NCBI GenBank assembly: GCA_943370175.1
Contig: CALRPU020000028.1
Coordinates: forward strand, 11,541 to 75,540
Length of the DNA: 64,000 nt
Direction of reading: 5' to 3'
Origin: Ideonella_A intermedia_A
GTDB lineage: Bacteria; Pseudomonadota; Gammaproteobacteria; Burkholderiales; Burkholderiaceae_C
The notes under the pieces were generated by a model. That model was not told the origin of the DNA, made no database searches, and was given only the letters and a program-made list of their open reading frames with translations. The position numbers and the translations under genes are program-made. Positions 30,094 to 38,226 of the stretch are shown here, piece by piece; position 1 is the stretch's first letter; the number at the start of each line of letters is the position of its first letter.

Positions 30094-30118
30094 CGGTGGT
30101 CGCAGGTGGGTCGCAGGG

Positions 30119-30913
30119 TCAGCGCCCGAACTGGGGCGGGCGCTTGTCGAGGAAGGCGGAAACCGCCTCGCGGTGGTCGGCCGTCTGGTGAGCCAGCGCT
30201 TGCAGGGCCGCGGAGAGCTCCAGCAGCGATGGCAGGCTCATCTGCTGGCCCTCGCGCAACAGGCGCTTGGTCATGCGCATCGCCTGCGGCGGGTTGGCGG
30301 CGATCTCGTCGGCCAGGCGATGCGCGGTGGGCAGGAGATCTTCGGCCGGCACCACCTGCGACACCAGGTTCCAGGCGAGTGCGGTCGCCGCGTCGATGCT
30401 GCGGCCGGTGAACGACAGCTCGGCGGCGCGCGCCAGGCCAATGACGCGTGGCAGCAGCCAGGCCCCGCCGTCTCCGGGCACGATGCCCATCTTGACGAAG
30501 CTTTCGGCGAAGCGCGCCTGCTCGGCGGCGACGCGCAGGTCGCACATGCAAGCGAGGTCCAGGCCCGCGCCGATGGCCGCGCCGTTGACGGCGGCGATCA
30601 CCGGGATCTCCAGGTTCCACAGCGCCAGCGGCAGCCGCTGGATGCCGTGGCGGTAGTCGTCGCGCACCCGCAGCCCGTCGACCGTGCCGGCGGACTGTTC
30701 CTGCATCCGGCGGATGTCACCGCCGGCCGAGAAGGCCGGGCCGGCGCCCGTCAGGACGACCGCCCGCACGCCCGGATCGGCGGCAATGCGGTCCAACGCC
30801 GCCAGAAACTCGGCCACCGCCGTGTTGCCGGTGAGGGGGTTGCGCTGTTCGGGCTGCGACATCGTCAGTGTGACCACGTGGCCACGCTGCTCGACCTGAA
30901 GGAAGGCTGCCAT
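30119..30913 (-). CDS. Enoyl-CoA hydratase/isomerase family protein
   Basis: Crotonase-fold enzyme of 264 residues. The oxyanion-hole regions are FSAGGDIRRMQ (about residue 61) and NGAAIGAGLDLACMCDLRVAA, and the second catalytic position lies in FVKMGIVPGDGGAWLLPRVIG, where an aspartate sits in place of the second glutamate of classical hydratases. So hydration, isomerisation or ring cleavage are all open. The gene lies between a CoA ligase and a hydroxyacid dehydrogenase, 10 bases from the ligase. Confidence 0.87.
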   Translation of the reverse strand: MAAFLQVEQRGHVVTLTMSQPEQRNPLTGNTAVAEFLAALDRIAADPGVRAVVLTGAGPAFSAGGDIRRMQEQSAGTVDGLRVRDDYRHGIQRLPLALWNLEIPVIAAVNGAAIGAGLDLACMCDLRVAAEQARFAESFVKMGIVPGDGGAWLLPRVIGLARAAELSFTGRSIDAATALAWNLVSQVVPAEDLLPTAHRLADEIAANPPQAMRMTKRLLREGQQMSLPSLLELSAALQALAHQTADHREAVSAFLDKRPPQFGR

Positions 30914-30923
30914 GGGGTGCTCC

Positions 30924-32423
30924 TCAGCTCAGCGCGTGGCGTGCCAGCACGGCCTCGCCCGGCAGCTTGCGCCGCTGCACCTTGTTCACGCCGGTGTCGC
31001 GTGGCAGTGCCGCGATGCGGACAATTTCGACCGGCCGCATGATCTTCGGCAGCGTGGCGATCACCGCTTGCGTGCGCGGGAGGTCGAAGGCCGGGTCGGT
31101 GACGAAGAGCACCACGCGCTGTCCGCTGACCTCATCGGGCCGGCTCCACAGCGCGAACTCCGAGAGGCCGGCTTCCGTCTCCAGCTTGCGCTCGACGTAG
31201 TCGATGGGCACGTACTCGCCGTTGACGCGGATGGCCTCGCTCATGCGCTCGATGAAGACCAGGTTGCCGTACGGGTCGATGCGGCCGCGGTCGCCGGTGT
31301 GGAACCAGCCCTGCCCGTCCAGTGCGGGGTCGAGGGCGCCGTCGCGCAGGTAGCCGGAGAAGAGCGTGTGCGCCGAGCGCTGCCGCACCAGGATCTCGCC
31401 CTCGTCGGACACCATCGCCTCCACGTCGAATCGGGCGCGGCCGGCGTACTGTGTCGGCCCCTCCTGCGCCGGTTCGGCATCCCCCGGCCGCAGCTGCCAC
31501 AAGTGGCACAGGCCGCCGGCCTCGGTGGAGCCGTACAGGGTGATGCCCATCGGCACATCGAAGCGGCGGACGAACGCCTCCGACGCGAAGAACACGCAGC
31601 GCAGGCCATGCCCGGCGCTGTCGTCCGGCGTGGTGTCCTTCAGCAGCAGCTTCAGCGGCGTGCCGTGCAGCACGGCCGCCGTCGCGCCGATGCGCTTCAC
31701 GGTGGGCCAGAACGTGGCGGCCGAGAAGCGCGGGGTGCCGTACACGCTGGCGCCGGCGGTGAGTCCGGCCACGACGCCATAGCCCAGCGGGTTGATGTGG
31801 AACATCGGCATCGGGGCGAACACCACGTCGCGCCAGGTGTAGCCCATCGAGTCGGCGATGAAGCGGCCGAGGCGGATGAAGTACGTGTGGCTCTGCGCGC
31901 AGAACTTGGGCCGGCCCGACGTCCCCGACGTGTGCATGAAGCTCGCGATGTCGCCGCCCTCGCACGCCAGGCCCCATTGCGCCGCATCGCCTTCGCCCGG
32001 CGGCATGGCGTCGCCCGAGATGGCGAGCGCGCCGGCCCAGGCGCGGCTGGCGTCGATGTCGCGCCAGGCCTTGTCCTTCGGCGCCGTGAACGTGTTGTCG
32101 AAGGTGGCAACGGCGTCGGGCCGCAGGTCGAGCAGCATGTCGCGCAGCAGTTCCTGAGGGTAGTGCGGGTTGATCAGCGCGGTCTTCAGGCCCACCAGTT
32201 GCGCCGCCATCCACAGGATCAGGTAGTGCTCGCTGGTGGCGCCGATGAAAGCCACCGTCGATCCGCGGCGCAGGCCGAATGCGCCAATGCGCCGGGCAAG
32301 GCCCTGGGCCAGAGAGAGTGCTTCCACGAGCGGCAGCGAAGCCGTGTCGGTGCCGAAGCGGGCCTGCGGCGAGCGAAGCGCCGCGGCGGTGATGAGTTGG
32401 GCGAGGTTCTGGTGGCTGAACAT
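30924..32423 (-). CDS. AMP-forming acyl-CoA synthetase (ANL family)
   Basis: ANL-superfamily ligase of 499 residues that activates a carboxylic acid to its CoA thioester through an acyl-adenylate. The P-loop motif is SFMHTSGTSGRPKFCAQSH, motif A5 YGSTEAGG, A7 WFHTGDRGRID, the hinge motif RMSEAIRVNGEYV and the C-terminal lysine region VNKVQRRKLPG. Acyl-CoA dehydrogenase and hydratase genes adjoin it, so it begins the CoA route in the operon. The carboxylate is unknown; the substrate is probably small or medium sized, but this is a guess. Confidence 0.87.
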   Translation of the reverse strand: MFSHQNLAQLITAAALRSPQARFGTDTASLPLVEALSLAQGLARRIGAFGLRRGSTVAFIGATSEHYLILWMAAQLVGLKTALINPHYPQELLRDMLLDLRPDAVATFDNTFTAPKDKAWRDIDASRAWAGALAISGDAMPPGEGDAAQWGLACEGGDIASFMHTSGTSGRPKFCAQSHTYFIRLGRFIADSMGYTWRDVVFAPMPMFHINPLGYGVVAGLTAGASVYGTPRFSAATFWPTVKRIGATAAVLHGTPLKLLLKDTTPDDSAGHGLRCVFFASEAFVRRFDVPMGITLYGSTEAGGLCHLWQLRPGDAEPAQEGPTQYAGRARFDVEAMVSDEGEILVRQRSAHTLFSGYLRDGALDPALDGQGWFHTGDRGRIDPYGNLVFIERMSEAIRVNGEYVPIDYVERKLETEAGLSEFALWSRPDEVSGQRVVLFVTDPAFDLPRTQAVIATLPKIMRPVEIVRIAALPRDTGVNKVQRRKLPGEAVLARHALS

Positions 32424-32439
32424 GGTGGGTGGAGGTGGG

Positions 32440-33600
32440 TCAGGCCGCGGAAGGGTCGAGGTGCTCGCTCATGTCCAGTCGCGACAGGAATCGCCCCAGG
32501 TTGTTCTTCAGCACCTCCATCGAGCCGCCACCGATCTCGAAGGTCTTGGCGTCGCGCCAGTAGCGGTTGAACGGTGAATTGACCATCGTCCCGTAAGCGC
32601 CGCAGACCTGGATGGCCTGCGCCGTCACGCGGTTGGCCACGTTGCAGCAGAACAGCTTGGCCGCACTCGAATGGCGGTCGATGTCGCGCTGCCCGTCGAT
32701 GGCGTCGGCGGCCGCGTACAGCAGCAGGCGTGCCGCATCGATCTCGGCCAGCGATTCGGCGAAATACCACTGGATGCCCTGGAAGTCGAAGACAAACTGG
32801 TCGAAGGCCCTGCGCTGCTTCACGTAGGCCAGCGACTCCTCGAAGGCCGAGCGCGCCGCACCGATGGCCATGGCGGCATTCAGCGTGCGCGAGTAGTTCA
32901 GGTTGCTGACGACGACCTTCAGGCCTTTGCCGACGTCGCCGATCAGATGATGCAGGGGCACCCGCACGTCCTTGAGCACCAGCTCGACGTGTGGACCGTT
33001 GCGCAGTCCGAAGGTTTCGCTGCGGTCGCTGACGTAGGTGCTGACGCCCGGCAGGTCGCGTGGCACGGCGAACACGCCCAGGCCCTCGGCGGTCTGCACC
33101 AGGATGATGAACAGGTCCGCCCCGGTGCCCGAGGTGATGAAGGACTTCTGTCCGTTCAGCAGCCAGCAGTCGGCCTCGCGCACGGCCGTCGTGTCCAGGC
33201 TGCGGATGTCGCTGCCGTGGTGGCGTTCCGTCAGGGCATAGGATGCCTTGAGACCGCGCGCGAAGCGGGGCAGGTAGCGTTGCCGCAGTTCCTCGGTCCC
33301 GGAGCGCAGGATGGCGTTCTGCGCCTGGAAGTTCGAGTTCAGTGAAATGCCCACCGCGGCGCTGTGGGCGCCCACCTCCTCGAAGAAGCAGACGACCCGG
33401 TGGAAGGTGGCGCCCGCGCCCCCGTACGCGGTCGGCACGATGAGTGCATTGAAGCCCTGATCGGCCGCGCGCTGGACGAGGTCGGCCGGGTACAGGTCAA
33501 GCCGGTCGATCTCGGCCGCCTTCGGCTTCACGTGCTCACGCGCGAAGGACCGGAACGAACGGACGACCGCGTCGTCCTCGAATTCTTGCCACAGGGCCAT
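32440..33600 (-). CDS. Acyl-CoA dehydrogenase family protein
   Basis: FAD-dependent acyl-CoA dehydrogenase of 386 residues, full length for the family. YALTERHHGSDIRSLDTTAVREADCWLLNGQKSFITSGTGAD (about residues 120-160) is the FAD/substrate region, with KSFITSG well conserved. The C-terminal YGTMVNSPFNRYWRDAKTFEIGGGSMEVLKNNLGR corresponds to the region of the usual R-D-x-x... and IYEGT-like signature, altered here to IGGGS. It desaturates an acyl-CoA made by the ligase downstream. Electron acceptor would be ETF. Confidence 0.88.
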   Translation of the reverse strand: MALWQEFEDDAVVRSFRSFAREHVKPKAAEIDRLDLYPADLVQRAADQGFNALIVPTAYGGAGATFHRVVCFFEEVGAHSAAVGISLNSNFQAQNAILRSGTEELRQRYLPRFARGLKASYALTERHHGSDIRSLDTTAVREADCWLLNGQKSFITSGTGADLFIILVQTAEGLGVFAVPRDLPGVSTYVSDRSETFGLRNGPHVELVLKDVRVPLHHLIGDVGKGLKVVVSNLNYSRTLNAAMAIGAARSAFEESLAYVKQRRAFDQFVFDFQGIQWYFAESLAEIDAARLLLYAAADAIDGQRDIDRHSSAAKLFCCNVANRVTAQAIQVCGAYGTMVNSPFNRYWRDAKTFEIGGGSMEVLKNNLGRFLSRLDMSEHLDPSAA

Positions 33601-33613
33601 GGGGCGTCCTTGT

Positions 33614-34498
33614 TCAGCCCCAGTAGAGCTGGGTGGGGTTGGCGACCAGCACCTGCCGGCGCAGCATGGGGTCGGCGAGCCACTCGCCGGCCAGGTCGGC
33701 GAGTTCCGTGTCGTTCACCATCGGCGCCGCAATGGCCGGGTGCGGCCAGTCCGAGCCCCAGACCAGGTGCTGCGGGTTGGCTCTCAGCAGCCGGTCGACC
33801 AGAGGCCGCACGTCGCCGAAGCCGGTGCGCTGCTCGGTCAGGCGGTACGGACCGGACAACTTGGCCCAGACCCGGCCTTCGCGCAGCAGGCTCACGAGGC
33901 TGGCGAAACCGGCAGACCCCGCCGCGCGCCCGGCGGGCAGGTGCCCGATGTGGTCCACCACCACCGGCACGCCCATGTCGGCGATGCGACCGAGCAGCCG
34001 CGGTTGGGCGTCCACGTCGATGCAGACCTGCAGGTGCCAGCCATGGGGCCGGATGCGTTGCACCACCGCTTCGATCTCTGCCACGGGCGTGCCGGCCGCG
34101 TACAGCGCGTTCACCCGGGCGCCGCGGGAGCCGGCCTGGTGCCAGGCCTCGATGTCGCGCTCGGGCGTGTCGGCGCGCACCACCGCCACACCGCGCAGCC
34201 ACGCCCCGTGCTCGCGCAGCATGGCCACGAACAGCGTGTGGTCCGAGCCGTAGACGCTGGGTTGCACCAGCACGGCCCGGGTGATGCCGACGGCCGACAT
34301 CATGCGGCGATAGTCCGCCATCGGTGCCGCGGCGGGGGTGTAGCTGCGGCCCGGCGCCAGCGGGCAGCGGGCCGGGTCCTCGAAGACGTGGAAGTGGCAG
34401 TCGCAGCTGCCTTCGGGCAAGCGCTCGCGCGGCGGGCGCAGCGACGGGTCGAAAGCCAGACAGGGTGCGGGCACGGCGGTGGCGTTGGCGGCGTTCAT
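33614..34498 (-). CDS. Amidohydrolase-2 family hydrolase (2-pyrone-dicarboxylate-lactonase-like)
   Basis: Metal-dependent TIM-barrel hydrolase of 294 residues. The N-terminal CDCHFHVFEDP is the amidohydrolase-2 H-x-H motif; VDHIGHLPAG and WGSDWPHP supply the later metal or catalytic residues. The layout resembles LigI (2-pyrone-4,6-dicarboxylate lactonase) and related lactonases and decarboxylases. As the second gene of the operon, it may open a lactone or lose CO2 from the imported acid. Substrate unknown. Confidence 0.85.
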   Translation of the reverse strand: MNAANATAVPAPCLAFDPSLRPPRERLPEGSCDCHFHVFEDPARCPLAPGRSYTPAAAPMADYRRMMSAVGITRAVLVQPSVYGSDHTLFVAMLREHGAWLRGVAVVRADTPERDIEAWHQAGSRGARVNALYAAGTPVAEIEAVVQRIRPHGWHLQVCIDVDAQPRLLGRIADMGVPVVVDHIGHLPAGRAAGSAGFASLVSLLREGRVWAKLSGPYRLTEQRTGFGDVRPLVDRLLRANPQHLVWGSDWPHPAIAAPMVNDTELADLAGEWLADPMLRRQVLVANPTQLYWG

Positions 34499-34511
34499 GG
34501 GGTGCGTCGCG

Positions 34512-35507
34512 TCAGTCGCGCTTGAGGCCGCCGATGGACTTGATCAGCGCGCCCATTTTTGCGAGGTCGGCCTTCACCAGCGCCGCCAGGGCGTCCGGAC
34601 CGGAGCCCACGGGCGTGGCGCTCAAATCCTTCAGCTTGGCCTGCACCTCCGGCAGGGCGATCACCGCGGCCAACTCGCGCGCAAGCAGGTCGACCAGCGG
34701 GCGTGCCAGGCCGGCGGGCCCGAAAATGCCGTTCCAGGTGTAGGTTTCGTAGCCCGGCAGGCCGGACTCGGCGATGGTCGGCAGGTCGGGGAACGATGGC
34801 ACCCGCTGGTCGAGCGTGACGGCCATGGCGCGCACCGACCCGCTTCGGATGTGCGACGCCGCGCCCGACAGCACGTCGAACAGCAGCGGGATCTGCCCGC
34901 CGATGAGGTCGCTCATCGCCGGGCCGCCGCCCTTGTAGGGCACGTGCACGATGTCCACGCCGGCCATCGACTTGAACAGTTCCCCCGACAGGTGCGGCGG
35001 CGTGCCGATGCCCGAGGAGCCGTAGGCGAACTTGCCCGGTTGCGACTTCAGCAGCGCGATCAGTTCCTTCAGGGTCGCTGCCTTGACGTCCTTGCCGACG
35101 ACCAGCACGTTGGGCACCTTGGCCAGCAGCGAGACCGGCGTGAAGTCGCGCTGCGGGTCGTAGGTCGATGTCGTGGCCGACAGCGGGTTGAGCACGTGGG
35201 TCGCGATCGTTCCCATCAACAGCAGGCTGCCGTCGGCCGCGCCCTTGGCCACCTTCGCGGCGCCGATGGAGCCGCCACCACCGGCCACGTTCTCGACCAC
35301 CACGGTGCGCGCCAGGCGCTCCGACAGCTTCTGCCCGACCAGGCGGCCGACCACGTCGGTGGCGCCGCCGGCCGCGAACGGCACGACCAGCGTGATGTTG
35401 CCCTTGGGCAGGGCGGCCTCCGCAAACGCACCGGCCGTCGACAGGCCAAGTCCTGCCGCGATGCCGCGCTTGAGCACCTCGCGGCGGTTCGTCTTCCAGG
35501 GGTTCAT
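34512..35507 (-). CDS. Bug-family (TctC-like) tripartite tricarboxylate receptor
   Basis: Extracytoplasmic solute receptor of 331 residues in the Bug family. The N terminus NRREVLKRGIAAGLGLSTAGAFA has a twin-arginine-type signal. LVVPFAAGGATDVVGRLV, VVVENVAGGGGSIGA, YGSSGIGTPPHLSGELFK and VPYKGGGPAMSDLIGGQI are family signatures. No TctA/TctB membrane genes are nearby, as is usual for Bug proteins. It is the first gene of the CoA-linked operon, so it likely binds the carboxylate that the operon degrades. Start chosen at MNPWKTNRRE, with GGAG upstream. Confidence 0.93.
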   Translation of the reverse strand: MNPWKTNRREVLKRGIAAGLGLSTAGAFAEAALPKGNITLVVPFAAGGATDVVGRLVGQKLSERLARTVVVENVAGGGGSIGAAKVAKGAADGSLLLMGTIATHVLNPLSATTSTYDPQRDFTPVSLLAKVPNVLVVGKDVKAATLKELIALLKSQPGKFAYGSSGIGTPPHLSGELFKSMAGVDIVHVPYKGGGPAMSDLIGGQIPLLFDVLSGAASHIRSGSVRAMAVTLDQRVPSFPDLPTIAESGLPGYETYTWNGIFGPAGLARPLVDLLARELAAVIALPEVQAKLKDLSATPVGSGPDALAALVKADLAKMGALIKSIGGLKRD

Positions 35508-35543
35508 GCGGTGCGTCTCCTGCGGTGGCTTCGGGCTGAACAA

Positions 35544-35573
35544 ATCATAAAAAGTGATCGGTCAGCTTGTGAA
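35544..35573 (-). promoter_or_regulatory. Promoter of the Bug/CoA operon
   Basis: -10 TATGAT (complement 35544-35549) and -35 TTCACA (complement 35568-35573) with an 18-base spacer. The -35 lies inside the shared 47-base element. Confidence 0.5.
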
Positions 35574-35600
35574 ATAGAACGTTGGCATGGCACGATCACG
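35554..35600 (-). promoter_or_regulatory. Shared 47-base element, copy 2, beside lysR
   Basis: Second copy of the element at 28789-28835, 46 bases upstream of the Bug gene and 24 bases upstream of the divergent lysR start. GTGAT and ATCAC at the ends are inverted to each other; the CTTGTGAAATAGA core covers the -35 of the Bug promoter. Confidence 0.6.
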
Positions 35601-35624
35601 GCCGGCGATCGATGGAGACGATGG

Positions 35625-36554
35625 ATGGACTTCAAGCAACTGCGCGCCTTCCTCACCGTGGCGGAGACGGGCAGCGTGACGCGCGCCGGTGACGTGCTGC
35701 ACCTGGTGCAGCCGGCGGTGTCCCGGCAGCTCAAGCTGCTCGAGGAAGACATCGGGACCCCGCTGTTCGAGCGCGAGCGACACGGCATGGTGTTGACCGA
35801 CGCCGGCAAGGCGTTGAGCGTGTACGCCCGCCGGGCGATGCTGGAACTCGAGCGGGCACGCGTCGAGATCGCCGGCGCGTCTGGCGGTGTCAGCGGGCTG
35901 GTGACGCTGGGCCTGTTGCCAAGCACGATCGACATCCTGTCCAGTCCGCTGGTCGCGGCCATCGCGCGCGAGCACCCCGGCATCCGCATTCGCCTGGCGA
36001 TGGGCTATGCCGGCACGCTGCTCGGTTGGCTGCAGTCCGGCGAGGTCGACGCGGCCTTGCTGTACGGTGCAGAGCACGCGCCAGACGTGCAGGCGCGGCC
36101 CCTGCTGGAAGAGGCGCTTTGGGTCATCGCACCCAAGGAAGCGCGCCTGCGCGCCTCGCGCCCCGTGACGCTGGCCAGCTTGTCCGGACGGAGCATGGTC
36201 CTGCCCAGCGCGCCGCACGGGATCCGCACGCTGGTGCAGCATGCCTGCGCGGTATCGAACGTCGAACTGCAGATTGCCGCGGAGACCAATGCGCTGAGCG
36301 TGCAACGCAGGCTGGTGCTCGGAGGTCACGGCTGGACGATCTTGCCGCCCATCGCCGTGGCCGAGGACCTGAAGGCGCAGCAGCTCACCGGGGCGCCGCT
36401 GACCGCACCGGAGATCACCCGGACCATCGTGTTGGCGCTGCCGGCCCATCGGGCGACTGGCCCCCACGTGCGCTGTGCTGTTGACCTGCTGGTCGGCGCT
36501 GCGCGCGCGGCGGTCGAGTCCGGTGCTTGGCTCGAGGGTCGCTGGCTGGCGTGA
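35625..36554 (+). CDS. LysR family regulator of the Bug/CoA operon
   Basis: LysR-type regulator of 309 residues. The N-terminal helix-turn-helix (MDFKQLRAFLTVAETGSVTRAGDVLHLVQPAVSRQLKLLEEDIGTPLFER) and a C-terminal effector domain (LGLLPSTIDILSSPLVAAIAREHPGIRIRLAMGYAGTLLGWLQSGEVDAALLYG) are complete. GGAG stands 7 bases before the ATG. It diverges from the Bug gene; its binding site is probably the 47-base element, which also occurs before the pxp operon. It belongs to the Nac/CbL-like LysR subgroup by its start. Effector unknown. Confidence 0.93.
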   Translation: MDFKQLRAFLTVAETGSVTRAGDVLHLVQPAVSRQLKLLEEDIGTPLFERERHGMVLTDAGKALSVYARRAMLELERARVEIAGASGGVSGLVTLGLLPSTIDILSSPLVAAIAREHPGIRIRLAMGYAGTLLGWLQSGEVDAALLYGAEHAPDVQARPLLEEALWVIAPKEARLRASRPVTLASLSGRSMVLPSAPHGIRTLVQHACAVSNVELQIAAETNALSVQRRLVLGGHGWTILPPIAVAEDLKAQQLTGAPLTAPEITRTIVLALPAHRATGPHVRCAVDLLVGAARAAVESGAWLEGRWLA

Positions 36555-36558
36555 TCGT

Positions 36559-37197
36559 TCAGCTCAGGCCCAGCCGTTCCAGCGTTGGCCCGAGCCCGAG
36601 CAGATCGACCGTGTTCGTGCCGCCGGCGATGGCCTCGCGGAAGCCCTGTTCCTTCGCCTCGCGCGCACGCGCGGCGGCCACGACATCGGCGGCCTCGGCC
36701 CGGTCGACGACGACGAGGCCATCGCGGTCTCCGACGATCAGGTCGCCTGGTCGGATCAGCGCGTCGCCGATGCAGATGGGCACGTTCACCCGCCCGGCAT
36801 GGGCCTTGCCGGTGCTCTTGATCGACAGCGCGCGGCAAAACACCGGGAATCCAGCGGCCACGATGGCGTCGGCGTCGCGCACGGCCCCGTGGATCACAAG
36901 TCCTGCGAGGCCGAGCTTCTGCGCGGCGGCGGTCAGCACGTCGCCCCAGGGGCCCGCCTCAACGAATCCCTTCGCGTCGACCACCAGCACGTCGCCGGCC
37001 TTCGCCTTCAACAGCGCGTAATGCAGCATCAGGTTGTCAGCCGGTCGCGTGTCGACGGTCAGGGCCGGCCCGGCGATCCGGCTGGCCGGGTCAAGCGGCT
37101 TCAGGCCGCTGTCCAGTGCGCCTTTCGCGCCTTGTGCTTCGTACACGGTGGCGGCGCCGAGTTCGCGCAGCGCCTGGCAGAGGTCAAGCGGGTTCAT
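36559..37197 (-). CDS. RraA-like aldolase/decarboxylase, copy 1
   Basis: RraA-fold protein of 212 residues, the family of class II 4-hydroxy-4-methyl-2-oxoglutarate (HMG) / 4-carboxy-4-hydroxy-2-oxoadipate aldolases. GAVRDADAIVAAGFPVF carries the Arg-Asp pair (in VIHGAVRDAD) that in the enzymes binds substrate and metal, so this is likely an active aldolase or oxaloacetate decarboxylase and not the RNase E inhibitor RraA. It is the last gene of the RraA-Bug-RraA operon. Only four bases separate its stop from that of the convergent lysR. Confidence 0.86.
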   Translation of the reverse strand: MNPLDLCQALRELGAATVYEAQGAKGALDSGLKPLDPASRIAGPALTVDTRPADNLMLHYALLKAKAGDVLVVDAKGFVEAGPWGDVLTAAAQKLGLAGLVIHGAVRDADAIVAAGFPVFCRALSIKSTGKAHAGRVNVPICIGDALIRPGDLIVGDRDGLVVVDRAEAADVVAAARAREAKEQGFREAIAGGTNTVDLLGLGPTLERLGLS

Positions 37198-37209
37198 GGT
37201 GGCAGCTCC

Positions 37210-38196
37210 TCAATCGACCTTGGCGCCCGAACGCTTGACCACGGCTTCCCATTGCGGCAATTCCTTGGCGATGAACGCGGTTGCCTGGGCGCTGGTGCCC
37301 ACGACCTCACGGGAGCCCAGGTCGGCCAGCTTGCCGGCGACCTCGGGTGCCTTGAGGGTCTTCTGCATTTCCGCGGACAGCCGGGCCACCAGCGGCGCAG
37401 GTGTTCTGGCCGGCACAAACAGGCCGTACCAGTTTTCGAAGGTGAAGTCCTTGAAGCCGGACTCCACCATCGTCGGCACGTCGGGGAACTTGGGCAGACG
37501 CTGCGGTGCGGTCACGGCCAGCACGCGGATGCGCGGTGACTTGAGTTGAGGCGTCAGCGCGGTGACGGTCTCGAAGGCGATGGGGACGGTGCCTCCCAGC
37601 ACGTCCTGCAAGGCCGGGCTTTGTCCGCGGTAAGGAATGTGGACCATGAACACCTCCTTCTGCAACTTGATCATTTCTCCAAGCAGGTGTTGTGGACTTC
37701 CGCTCCCGCCGGATGCATAGCTGTACTTGCCCGGCGACTGCTTCAGCAGGTTGACCAGGTCGGACGGCGTCTTGGCGGGCAACTCGCTGTTGACGTACAG
37801 AAAGAGCGGAGTCGACGCCACCAGCCCCACCGCACTCAGGTCTCGCGTGGGGTCGTACTTCAGCGGGTACAGGTTGCGGTTGATGGCGATGCCGGTGTTG
37901 TTGCCCAGCAGCGCGGTGCAACCGTCGGCGGGTGCTCGCACCACCGATTCGGTACCGATGTTGCTGCTGGCGCCAGCCTTGTTCTCGACGATGACCGGCA
38001 CGCCCAAGCCCGCCGCAAGGCCCGGTGCCAGCAAGCGCGCCAAGATGTCGGTGGTGCCTCCCGCCGGGTAAGGCGACACGATCTTCAGCGTCTGACAGGG
38101 ATACGCATCGGCCGCCTGGACCGATGGCGCACCGAGCACCAGCGCGGCGCAGGCAGCAGCGAGCAGCGCAGTGCAATGGAAGGGGGTGGTTGTCAT
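37210..38196 (-). CDS. Bug-family (TctC-like) solute receptor
   Basis: Second Bug protein of the window, 328 residues, with a Sec signal (HCTALLAAACAALVLGAPSVQAAD). IVSPYPAGGTTDILARLLAPGL, PVIVENKAGASSNIGTESVV, YASGGSGSPQHLLGEMI and PYRGQSPALQDVLGGTVPI mark the family; sequence is clearly distinct from the receptor at 34512, including a different pocket. It is placed between two RraA-like aldolase genes, so it probably binds a hydroxy- or oxo-dicarboxylate that those enzymes cleave. No membrane partners nearby. Confidence 0.92.
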   Translation of the reverse strand: MTTTPFHCTALLAAACAALVLGAPSVQAADAYPCQTLKIVSPYPAGGTTDILARLLAPGLAAGLGVPVIVENKAGASSNIGTESVVRAPADGCTALLGNNTGIAINRNLYPLKYDPTRDLSAVGLVASTPLFLYVNSELPAKTPSDLVNLLKQSPGKYSYASGGSGSPQHLLGEMIKLQKEVFMVHIPYRGQSPALQDVLGGTVPIAFETVTALTPQLKSPRIRVLAVTAPQRLPKFPDVPTMVESGFKDFTFENWYGLFVPARTPAPLVARLSAEMQKTLKAPEVAGKLADLGSREVVGTSAQATAFIAKELPQWEAVVKRSGAKVD

Positions 38197-38226
38197 GTCT
38201 TGTCTCCTTGGGGGTGATCGGGTGCG

